The translations under genes and the position numbers were made by a program. The notes beneath the pieces are model-generated. The model saw nothing but the letters and a program-made list of their open reading frames with translations, was not told where the DNA came from and ran no database searches. Positions 33,634-45,600 of a stretch of 64,000 nucleotides of DNA are shown one piece after another. The DNA is from Nocardia jejuensis NBRC 103114 (GTDB taxonomy: Bacteria > Actinomycetota > Actinomycetes > Mycobacteriales > Mycobacteriaceae). How positions within the stretch are numbered: the first letter of the stretch is position 1; every line of letters begins with the position of its first letter. The stretch covers positions 1 to 64,000 of the forward strand of contig NZ_BDBU01000049.1 of assembly GCF_001613145.1 (NCBI RefSeq), in the 5' to 3' direction.

Positions 33634-36600
33634 TCAGTCCTCTGCGGAGTTGTTGTACGCCATGGTGATCAGGTCGTCGATATCGAGCTCGTCGATCGAT
33701 TCCTCGGTGTCGCTCTGCTCGGGATCGCCGGGGGTTTCGGGTCCGCGGGCGAGTTGCATGAGCGCGTCGAGCAATCCGGCCTCGCGCAGACGCGGGAGCG
33801 GAATCGAATGCAGAGCGGTGCGAATATCGTTGTCCGACAGACCTGTCGACGGTTCGGGGGCGCTGTGGTCGGTGAGTTCCTCGGCCAGGTAGTCGGCCAG
33901 GGCGTGCGGTGAGGGGTAGTCGAAGACCAGCGTTGCCGGAAGTCGCAGGCCCGTCGTGGTTTTGAGGGCATTGCGGAACTCGATGGCGGTGATGGAGTCG
34001 AATCCCAGTTCGCTGAAGGCGCGGTCCGGCGCGATCGCGTTCGCGTCGCGGTGTCCCAGTACCGCTGCCGCTGTGCCGCGAACGATCTCCACGAGCACCC
34101 CGAGGCGTTCCCCCTCGGGGGTGTTCGCCAGGCGGGCGCGCAGGGCCGCGGAATCGTCCGAGGTGGTGGTCCGGCGAGCCGGGATCAACCCGGACAGCAG
34201 GGCTGCGGCGAAGCCGGCATCGCGCAGGGCCGGTAGTTCCAGGCGGGCGAGAACCGGTGCCGCAGTGCCGAGTTCGGCAGCGGCGGCGAACAGCGCCAGG
34301 CCCTGGTCCGGTGACAGCGGCAGCATGCCCGAGCGGGACATGCGGTGGCGGTCGATCTCGCTCAGGTCCGCTGCCATGCCGCCGTCGGTGCTCCACAGAC
34401 CCCAGGCGAGGGATTGCGCGGCGCGGCCGGAGGCCCGGCGGTGCACCGCCAGCGCGTCCAGGCACGCATTGGCGGCGGCGTAGTTGCCCTGACCGGGATT
34501 TCCGAACGCCCCTGCCGCGGAGCTGAAGAGCACGAAGGCGGTCAGCGGCAGATCGGCGGTCAGCTCGTGCAGGTGCAGGGCGGCATCGACCTTGGGGCGC
34601 AGCACCGTATCGAGCCGGTCCGGCGTCAGGGCCGTGATCGCGCCGTCGTCCAGAACACCGGCGGTGTGGAAGATGCCGGTGAGCGGATTGCTCGCGGGGA
34701 TGGCAGCCAGCACCTCGGCGAGAGCGTCGCGATCGGCGACGTCGCAGGCCGCGAACCGGACGTCGGCTCCGAGGGCTCGCAGTTCCGAACGCAGGTCCTC
34801 GGCCCCGGGTGCGGTCTCACCACGACGACTCAGCAGCAGTAGGTGGCGTACACCGCGTGCCGCGGCCAGGTGGCGGGCGAACAGACCGCCGAGGTATCCG
34901 CTCGCACCGGTGATCAGCACCGTGTCGTCGGGATCGAAAGCGGGACCGTGGGTTTCGGAGAGCCGATCGGGGGTGCTGCGGGCGAGGCGGGCGATGTACA
35001 CCCGACCGCCGCGGACTGCCACCTGTGGTTCCTCCGAGGACACGATGGCGCCCAGGAGCGGTCCGAGGTCCGAATCGGTGTCCATCAGGACGATCCGGCC
35101 GGGGTTCTCGCCCTGGGCGGAGCGCACCAGTCCGGCGATGGCCGCACCGGCCAGATTCGTGATGTCCTCTCCGGCAACCGATATCGCGCCGGTCGTGCGC
35201 ACCGCCAGCACAGAGTCGGCGAACCGCTGTTCGGTGATCCAGGACTGCAGTACCCGCAGCACCTGGTGAGTCGCGGAGCGGATCGTGTCGGGGTCGTTCC
35301 CCGACTGCGTTTCCAATAGCACCACGGCGGGGATCTCGTCACCGAGCTCGTCCCAGGACACCGCGGCGACCTCGGGTCCGGAGACGGCCAGCGGCGTCCA
35401 ATCGACCTGGAACAACGCATTGTCCACGGTGGACGTCACCGCGATGAGCTGTGCGGGGTCGATGCGACGCGACACCAGGCGCCGCACCGTGGCCACCGCG
35501 GCGCCACTCGAGTCCGCGAGGTCCAGCGATACCGCGTTCTCCCCGACACGTGTCAGCCGCACGCGAAGCGCACCGGCCCCGGTCGAATGCAGGGCGACGC
35601 CCGACCATTCGAACGGCAGCGCAGGTCCGGAGTCGTCGGCCGCCAGGTGACCGTCCAGCCGCAGGGCGTGCACGGTGGCGTCCAGGAGCGCCGGGTGCAG
35701 GCCGAACGACGTGGCCGCCTGCGGATCCGGCAGGGCGACCTCGGCGAACAGCTCGTCGCCGCGTCGCCACGCCGCCTGGAGTCCCTGGAAGAGCGGTCCG
35801 TACCGGTACCCGGCGTCGTGGAGGTCGGCGTAGACGCCGCTGATGTCCACCGCCTGTGCGCCCGCCGGGGGCCACGAGGTGAGAGAGGCGGCGGGCTGGA
35901 GTTCGTTGGGTGCGAGGGCCCCTTCCGCGTTGAGCGTCCATGCGGACGTCGAATCGTCCTCTCCTTCGGGAAGGGAGAAGACGCGCACCGGGCGGCGGCC
36001 GGTCTCGTCCTCGGCCCCGACCACGACGCGCACTGCGACACCGCCGGCTTCGGGCAGGACCAGCGGCGCGGTCAGAGCCAGATCCTCCAGAGTCGCACTG
36101 CCCACGTGTGTTCCGGCATACAGGGCGAGTTCGACCAGTGCCGCGCCGGGGAGCAGGGTCGCGCCCAGCACTCGGTGATCGGCCAGCCACGGGTGCGTGC
36201 TCGTCGAGAGTCGACCGGTCAGGATGACCGTGCCCGAGGCCGGATCCGAGACCACCGCCGACACCAGTGGGTGCCCGGTGGCTGCCAGGCCCATCGAGCG
36301 GGCATCACCGGTGGCGGCGGAGCCCTCCCGCATCCAGTAGCGACGGCGCTGGAAAGCGTAGGTGGGCAGATCGATTCGACGGGCCGCGGCGCCGATGTAG
36401 ACCTCGGCCCAGGCCACGTCCGCGCCGGAGACGAACAGTTCGGCGACGCCGGTCAGCACGGAGGTCGCGTCGGCGTGGTTCCGGCGTGCGAGGGCCACGA
36501 CCGCCGGAGTGGGAATCGGCTGACGTTCCTCGAGGATGTGATCGACCATCGGCGTCAGGACGGCGTCGGGACCGATCTCGGCGAACCGGGTCACGCCCGA

Positions 36601-39600
36601 GTCCGCCATCGTCGTGATGGCATCGGCGAACCGGACCGTGTCCCGGATCTGATCGACCCAGTAGGACGGGTCGGAGATCTCGTGGCCGACGCGGGCGCCG
36701 GTCACCGTGGAGATGAGCGCGAGTCGCGGCCGGGTGAAGCTCAGACCGGCTATGGCCGTGGCGAATTCACCCAGCATGGGTTCCATGAGCGGTGAGTGGA
36801 AGGCGTGGGAGACGCGCAATCGGTGTGCGCGCCACCCCAGCACCGCGCATTCCTCGACGGCGGTGGTGACGGCGGACTCCGTGCCCGAGAGCACCACCGA
36901 GGACGGCCCGTTGATCGCGGCGATCGAGAGATCGTCCGAGAGCAGCGGCAGCACAGCGGTTTCCGAGGCTCCGACGGCGACCATCGCGCCACCGGCGGGC
37001 AGGGCCTGCATCAGGCGGCCACGGGCGGCGACCAGGACACAGGCATCGTGCAGGGACATCACTCCGGCCACGTGGGCGGCGGCGATCTCGCCGATCGAGT
37101 GACCGGCCACCACATCGGCGTGCACGCCCCAGGATTCGAGCACCCGGAACAGCGCCACCTCGAAGGCGAACAGACCCGCTTGGGCGTAGACGGTCCGGTC
37201 GACCAGGTCCTCCGACACCAGGGCCTCCGCGAGCGACACCGGCTGTGCCACCAGGGGATCCAGTTCCGCGAGAATCGCATCGAAGACCTCGGCGAACGCC
37301 GGGTACGCGGTGCGCAATCCGGTGGCCATACCGGCCCACTGCGCGCCCTGACCGGAGAACACGATCCCGGTGGCACCGGAGATCGACCGGCCGGACACGA
37401 CAGCCGGAGACCGCGCACCGGCCGCGGTTGCCCGCAAGCCCGCCAGCAGTTCGTCGCGATCGGCCCCGACGAGCACAGCCCGGTGCTCGAAGACGCTGCG
37501 CGTCGCCGCGAGGGAGAAGCCGATATCGACGGGATCCCGTTCGCCCGCGAGGGTTGTGAGGCGGACGGCTTGATCGGTGAGGGCCTCGCCGCTGCGGGCG
37601 GTGAGAACCCATGGCAGCACCGCCGGGACACGCTCTCCGATTCGAGTCTCGGGGACGACCGGCGCCTGCTCGACGATGACGTGTGCGTTGGTGCCGCTGA
37701 TACCGAACGAGGACACCCCCGCGCGGCGAGGACGATCGACCATCGGCCAGGGCACCGTTTCGGTCAGCAGACGCACGTGCCCGTCGGTCCACTCCACCTT
37801 GGTACTGGGCTGATCCGCATGGAGGGTCTTGGGCAGCACACCGTGCCGCATCGCCATGACCATCTTGATCACGCCACCCACACCCGCGGCCGCCTGGGCA
37901 TGACCGATATTGGACTTGAGCGAGCCCAGCCACAGCGGCCGATCCTCACCACGATCCTGACCATAGGTGGCCAGCAGGGCCTGCGCCTCGATCGGATCAC
38001 CCAATGTCGTTCCGGTGCCGTGCGCTTCGACCACATCCACCTCGGCCGCGGACAGACCCGCGTTGGCGAGCGCCTGATTGATGACCCGCTGCTGGGACGG
38101 GCCGTTCGGCGCGGAGAAGCCGTTCGACGCGCCGTCCTGGTTCACCGCCGAACCGGCCAGCACCGCCAGCACCTGGTGACCGTTGCGGCGCGCGTCGGAC
38201 AGACGCTCGAGCACCAGCACACCGGCGCCCTCGGACCAGCCGACGCCATCGGCGTTGTCGGCGAACGACTTACAGCGTCCGTCCGGCGACAGTCCGCGCT
38301 GGCGGCCGAATTCCAGGAACATGTCCGGCGTCGCCATGACCGCGACTCCGCCCGCGAGGGCGAGATCGCACTCCCGAGTCCGCAGCGACTGTCCGGCCAG
38401 GTGCAGGGCGACCAGCGAGGACGAGCATGCCGTGTCGACGGTCACCGCGGGGCCCTCGAGGCCGAAGACGTACGACACCCGCCCCGACACCAGGCTTCCG
38501 GCGGCGCCGCTGCCCGTGCCGGAGGCCTGGGCGTAGTCGTGGTACATGAGGCCGGTGAAGACGCCGGTGGAACTGCCGCGCAGCACCGCCGGATTCAGGC
38601 CCGCGCGTTCGAGCGCTTCCCAGGAGACCTCCAGCAGCACGCGCTGCTGGGGGTCCATGATCTTGGCCTCGTTGGGGCTGATGCCGAAGAAGTCGGCGTC
38701 GAAATCGGCTGCGTCGTAGAGGAATCCGCCGCGTCGCGTGTAGGTCTTGCCCGCGAGGCCGGGTTCGGGGTCGTAGATGCCCTCCAGATCCCAGCCCCGG
38801 TCGGTCGGCATCGCACCGATGGCGTCCGCACCCGAGACGACCAGGTTCCAGAGGTCCTCCGGTGAGGCGACACCGCCCGGATAGCGACATGCCATGGCCA
38901 CCACGGCAATCGGCTCGTCGTCGGCGCGGACCCGGCTGACGGCGTGCTCGGTGACGCTCTCGACACCGCCGAGTCGGGCGGCGAGGAAGTCCGCGACGGC
39001 CTGCGCGTTGGGGTGGTCGAAGACGAGCGTGGCGGGAAGTTGCAGTCCGGTAGCGGTGGCGAGTCTGTTGCGGAACTCCACGGCGGTCAGGGAATCGAAT
39101 CCGAGGTGCTGGAACGCCTGCTGGGGATCGACCGCTTCCGGGGAGGCGTGGCCCAGAATGCCCGCGGCGACGGTGCGGACGAGTTCGATCAGAGCGCTGT
39201 CGCGGTCGGTTTCCGACAGCCCTGCGAGCTCGAGCGCCAAGGCTTGCCCCACCTGTGTCCGGCCGTGACGGCGGGCGGGGGCCGGAGCCAGCGTGCGCAG
39301 GAGCGCCGGAACCTGCTCGCCACGAGAGCGCAGCGCGGCGGCATCCACCCGCAGGGCCACCGATTGCGCTGTGTCGGTGGCGATCGCGGCGTCGAACAGC
39401 GCCAGGCCGTCTGCCTCGCTCAGCGGCGGGAAACCCTGCCGGCGCATCCTTTCGAGATCGTCCTCGGACAGTTCGGCGCCGAGACCACTGGATCGGGCCC
39501 ACATGCCGTAGTCGATGGCGGTCGCGGGCAGCCCCGACGCATGACGCTGTGCGGCAAGGGCATCCAGGAAGACGTTCGCCGCCGCGTAGTTGGCCTGCCC

Positions 39601-42600
39601 GGCGGCGAGCACCAATCCACCGGCCGAGGAGAGCAGAACGAACAGGGACAGGGGGTGGTCGCGGGTGAGCTCGTGCAGGTGCCACGCGGCATCGACCTTG
39701 GGCGCGAACACCCGGTCGATCCGGTCCGGTGTCATCGATTCGATCAGCCCGTTGTCGGCGATTCCGGCGGCATGGACCACACCGGCCAGCGGATGCTCGG
39801 CGGGGATACCGTCGAGCAGGTCCGCCAGCGCCGCACGATCGGAGACGTCGCACGCGGCGACGGTGACGTGCGCCCCGAGCGCGATGAACTCATCGCGCAG
39901 AACCGCCGCGCCGGGAGCGCTCGCTCCGCGACGGGACGTCAGAAGCAGGTGTCGTACACCGTGTTCGACGACGAGGTGCCGGGCGAGGACCGCGCCGAGA
40001 CCACCGGTGCCGCCGGTGACCAGGACGGTGCCCGCGCCGATCGGCCGCGCGACGGTACCGGGAGCGTGGCGAGCGAACCGGGGCACGGCCATGCTCGTTC
40101 CCCGGAGCGCGATCTCCGGTTCGTCCACGACTGCCACGGAGTTCGCGACGGCCGAGAGGTCGTCGTCGTGAGCCAGGTCGAGAAGTTGCAAGCGGCCCGG
40201 ATGCTCGGCTTGCGCGGCCCGGAGCAGACCCCACACCGGCGCTTGGTCCAGTCGCACCCTTTCGGAATCGTCTACGGCCACCGCACCTCTGGTCGCGATG
40301 ACCAGACGTGAGGCAGCGAGACGGGGTTCCGCCAGCCACTGCTGGACGGCATCCAGGACGGCGGCCAAGACGCGCCTGGATGCGGCGGTCGGTGAACCGT
40401 CGTGGCGCGGGCATTCGAAAAGCACCGTCGCGGGAACGGCCGAGTTCCCGTCCAGCGAGGCGATGAGGGTCGCGAGATCGTGTGCGGCGGAACCGAGTAC
40501 CACCGCTACGCCCGGCTCGGCGCTTACCGGCGGCAGGGGCAACGTGGTCCACTGCACGCCGTAGAGGGCATCCGCCAGGCGGTTCGCGCCGAGACGCTCG
40601 GCCGAGACCGGGCGCGAGACCAGCGCCCCGACCGAAAGCACGGGCCGTCCCCGCTCATCGGCGATCTGGATGGCGACGTTGTCGCCCTCGGGGACGCTGC
40701 GCACGCGCACGGCGGTAGCGCCGGTCGAGTGCGTGACGACGCGATTGAAGGCGAAGGGCAGCACGGCGGCGTCGGAGTCGCTGCGCCCGTGCAGGATTCC
40801 GGCGTGCAGGGCCGAATCGAACAGTGCGGGGTGTATTCCGAAACCAGCGGCCGATCGTGCGTCCGGAAGGGCGACTTCGGCGAACAATTCGTCGCCGCGC
40901 TGCCAGGCGGCGTGCAGACCTTGGAAGTACGGACCGTATTCGTATCCCAGCGCGAGCAACTCGTCGTAGGCGGTGCCGACCGACACGGGACGCGCGTCCG
41001 CCGGAGGCCAGGCGGACAGATCGAAATCGGCGGACAGATCGCCGGGAGCGAGTGCGCCTTCGGCGTGCAGCACCCAGGAATCCGTTGCGGCGTAGCGCGA
41101 ATGGACTGTCAGTCGCCGGTGACCGGCATCGTCGGCCGCCGCCACGACGACCTGCACGGCGACGCTGGCCCCGGCGGGCAGGGTCAACGGGGTGTGCAGT
41201 ACGAGTTCGTCCACCACGGGGCAGTCCAGCAGGCCGCCGACATAGGCGGCGAGTTCGACGAATCCGGTTCCCGGGAGCAAAACGACGCCGTGCACGCTGT
41301 GGTCGGCGAGCCAGTCGACGGTGTCCGCCGACCAGCGGCCGGTGAAGCTCACCCCACCCGAATCCGGATGCGGCACAGCGGCGCCGAGCAGCGGATGGTC
41401 GACCGCGTCGAGTCCGGCGGAGACGACCCCACCCGGTTCCGCGCCGAGCCAGGACTGCGCGTGCACGCGGGTGGCATCGAGCCAGAAGCGGTCACGCTGG
41501 AAGGCGTAGGTGGGCAGGTCGATGGGTTGGGCTCCGGCGCCGAGATACAGCGTGGCCCAGTCGATCTCCGCGCCCGACACGAACAGGGCAGCCAACGCGC
41601 TCAGCACGGTCGCGGGGTTCGCATGGTCGCGCCTGGTGAGCGCCACCGCGGTACTCGTGTCGAGACTCTGGGCGATCATCGGGGTCAGTGCGGCGTCGGG
41701 GCCGACTTCGGCGAATCGGGAGACCCCAGCCTTCGCCATCGCGGTGACCGCGTCGGCGAAGCGCACCGTGCCGCGGACCTGGCCGACCCAGTAGGCCGGA
41801 TCGCGCATCTCGTCGGTGACCTCGACGCCGGTGACGGTCGATACCAGAGGGATGACGGGACGGCCGAAGGTCACCGTGGCTATCGCCGCATCGAAATCGG
41901 CCAGCATCGGCTCCATCGAGGCCGAATGGAAGGCGTGCGAGACACGCAGTCGGTGTGTGCGCCAACCATGTTCGGCGCAGCTGTCGGCGACGGCCAGGAC
42001 ATCGGCTTCGGCGCCGGAGATCACCACCGAGGCCGGCCCGTTGACCGCCGCGATCGACACGGCGTCGGACAGCAGGGGCACCACGTCGGCTTCCGGTGCG
42101 CCGATGGCAACCATGGCTCCGCCCGCCGGCAGTGCCTGCATCAGGCGGCCACGGGCGGCCACCAGCACACAGGCATCGGCCAGGGAGAACACTCCGGCCA
42201 CGTGGGCGGCGGCGACCTCGCCGATGGAGTGGCCCGCGACGACATCCGCCTGGAATCCCCATGATTCGAGCAGGCGGAACAGTGCCACCTCGAACGCGAA
42301 GAGGCCCGCCTGCGCGAACACGGTCTGGTTCACCAGCTCATCGTCGTCCAGCGCACGGGTCAGCGAGATCGACTGTTCCAGTAGCGGTTCCAGCTTCGCG
42401 ACGATCGAGTCGAACGCGGTGGCGAACACCGGATACGCGATGCGCAGTTCGGCTGCCATACCCGCCCACTGCGCGCCCTGTCCCGAGAACACCACGCCCG
42501 TGGAACCCTGGATCGCGCGACCGGTCCGCAGGCCTGGAGCCTGTGCGCCGGTCGCCAGAGCCCGCACGCCCGCGAGCAGACCGTCGCGGCCCTGTGCCAC

Positions 42601-45600
42601 GACGACGCCGCGATGCTCGAAGAGGGCGCGGGTAGCGGCCAGCGAGAGTCCGAGGTCGGCCGGATCATGTTCGCCGGCAATCGATAGCAAGCGCTCGGCC
42701 TGGTCCGCGAGGGCGTCGCCGCTACGGGCGGAGACGACCCACGCCTGCGCGGGAGGGTCTATCCGGTCGTGCGGAGTCGGGGCGGGTTCCGCCGCCTGTT
42801 CCAGGATGAGGTGAGCGTTGGTGCCGCTGATGCCGAAGGACGAGATGCCGGCGCGCCGCGGGCGGTCGGTGACCGGCCAGTGCACGGACTCGGTCAGCAG
42901 CCGGACGTGGCCGTCGGACCAGTCGACCTTGGTGGTGGGCTGATCGACGTGCAGGGTCTCGGGCAGCACGCCGTGCCGCATGGCCATGATCATCTTGATC
43001 ACGCCGCCGACGCCCGCCGCGGCCTGGGTATGACCTATGTTCGATTTCAGCGAGCCCAGCCACAGCGGCCGATCCTCGGGACGATCCTGGCCATAGGTGG
43101 CCAGCAGGGCTTGCGCCTCGATCGGATCGCCCAATGTCGTTCCGGTGCCGTGCGCTTCGACCACATCCACCTCGACCGGGGAAACCCCGGCATTGGCCAG
43201 CGCCTGACGGATCACCCGCCGCTGCGACGGTCCGTTCGGCGCGGTCAGGCCGTTCGACGCACCGTCCTGGTTCACCGCGGAACCGGCGATCACCGCGAGA
43301 ACGTGCCGACCGTTGCGGCGAGCGTCGGACAGCCGCTCCAGCACCAGCACACCGGCGCCCTCGGACCAGGCGACGCCGTCGGCCGCGTCGGCGAACGACC
43401 TGCTCCGGCCGTCGGGCGAGAGGCCGCGCTGACGGCTGAACTCGACGAAGACCTCCGGCGTCGCCATGACGGCCACGCCACCGGCCAGGGCCAGATCGGA
43501 CTCGCCCGAGCGCAGGGACTGCGCGGCCAGATGCATGGCCACCAGCGAGGAGGAGCACGCCGTGTCGATGGTGACCGACGGCCCCTCGAAGCCCAGGACG
43601 TACGACACCCGCCCGGACGCAATGGATCCCGCGTTCGCATTGGCCGGATAGTCGTGATACATCATGCCGGTGAAAACGCCGGTCGCGGTGCCGCGCAGCA
43701 CCGCCGGATCCACACCGGCCCGTTCCAGCGCCTCCCACGAGGTCTCGAGCAGGAGGAACTGCTGCGGGTCCATCGTCGCGGCCTCATTGGGACTGATGCC
43801 GAAGAACGCGGGATCGAATTCGCCTGCGGTGTGCAGGAATCCGCCCCGCCGGGTGTAGGAGGTGTGCGGGGTCTCGCCGGTGGGGTCGTAGAGCCGAGCG
43901 GCGTCCCAGCCTCGGTTCACGGGGAATTCCGAGGTCGCGTCGGTCCCGGTGGCGACCAGATTCCACAGCGCCTCGGGCGAATCGACGCCGCCCGGGTACC
44001 GGCAGGCCATGCCGACGATCACGATGGGGTCCTCATCGACCGCCGTGACGGCGGTGACGGCGACCTCCCGGTCGGTGCCGGTGAGCGTATCGGCCAGGTG
44101 GGCGGCCAGCAGCTGGGGCGTCGGGTAGTCGAAGACGACCGCCGCCGAAAGCGACAGGCCGGTCACGGATTTGAGCCGGTTGCGCAGTTCCACCGCACTG
44201 AGGGAGTCGAATCCCAGTTCCTGGAAGGCGAGATCGAGGTCGATCGCCGCGGTGTTGTCGTGACCGAGCACGGCGGCGACGTGGGCGCGCACGATGTCGG
44301 CCACGACCTGCCGCGATCGATCGGCGCCCAGACCGGTGAGACGTTGCCGGAGAGCGGATTCCGACGCGGACGACCGCATCGGACGGCGGGTTGCGGCCGG
44401 GACCAGATCCCGCAGGAGCGAAGGCAGCAGACCGGCGTCGGCCTGGGCCCGGATCGCGACGGTGTCCACGGCGGCGATCACCGCGGCGGAACGACCGTGT
44501 CCAAGGGCGATATCCCATGCGGCCAACGCATGGTCGTCCGAGAGAGGCGTGAATCCGCCACGGCTCATTCGGGCCACGTCGGTGTCGCCGAGATGACCTG
44601 CCATACCGCTCGAGCGAGCCCACGGGCCCCAGGCCAGCGATTGCCCGGCGAGACCCCGCGCGCGCCGGTGCGCGACCAGTGCGTCGAGGAAGGTATTCGC
44701 CGCCGCGTAGTTGGCCTGTCCGGGCCCGCCGATGGTGCCCGAGACCGAGGAGAAGAGCACGAACGCAGCCAGATTCAGATTCGCGGTCGCCTCGTGCAGA
44801 TACCAGGCGGCGTCGGCCTTGGGGGCCAGGACGGCGTCCAATCGAGCGGCGGTCAGCGAGGGGATGGTCGCGTCGTCGAGCACACCCGCGGCGTGGACGA
44901 GGGCGGTCAGCGGCCACTCGGCGGGAGCCTCGGCGGGCAGGCCTGCCACCGCGTGGGGGTCGGTGACGTCACAGGCCAGCACCCGGACCTGCGCGCCGGC
45001 CTGTTCCAGTTCGGTGCGGAGCTCCGCCGCGCCGCGGGCGTGTGGCCCGCTGCGGCTCACCAGGAGCAGGGACCGCACGCCGTGCCGGGCCACCAGGTGC
45101 CGGGCGATCACCGGGCCCAATCCGCCGGTGCCGCCGGTGATCAGCACGGTGCCGGTGCCGAAGGGGTTGTCGATCGACGCCGACGGCTCGGTTGCGGGCT
45201 TGATCAGGCGGGCGGTGTGGGTGACGCCGCGGCGGACGACCGCCTGAGTGTCGTGCGTGGCCAGGACGCCGGCCGCGAGGTGCTCGTCGACGGGAATGTC
45301 CGTGTCGAGCAGTACGATTCGGCCCGGGTCCTCGGTCTGTGCGGTGCGCACCAGGCCCCAGATCGTGGCACCGGCGAGGTCGGTGAGGTCCTCTCCGGTC
45401 AGCGCCACCGCGCCGCGCGTGGCGACCAGCAGGGTGCTGTCGGCGAATCGCTCGTCGGTGCGCCAGGTTCGCACCACGTCGAGAATCCGTGCGGTCTCGG
45501 TGTGGGTGGTGGTCACGACGTCGGAGTCGGCGTGCACGCGCCACCCGGATCCCGCCTCGACGAGAACCACCGGGGGAACCGGTGATTCCGAGATCGGATC

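Noticed and set aside
18827..33892. Very long plus-strand open frames inside the PKS genes (for example 22757-25984 with 1075 codons and 26534-29401 with 955 codons)
   Set aside because: They are antisense frames kept open by GC bias at codon position three. Their translations are glycine/arginine-rich without domains, while the minus strand encodes clear KS, AT, DH, KR and ACP domains.
33626..34465. 280-codon N-terminal extension of the last PKS frame
   Set aside because: It overlaps the real 3' end of the 5252-aa PKS gene in another frame, is proline/arginine-rich without a domain, and the ATG at 33625 begins a normal docking helix directly before the KS.
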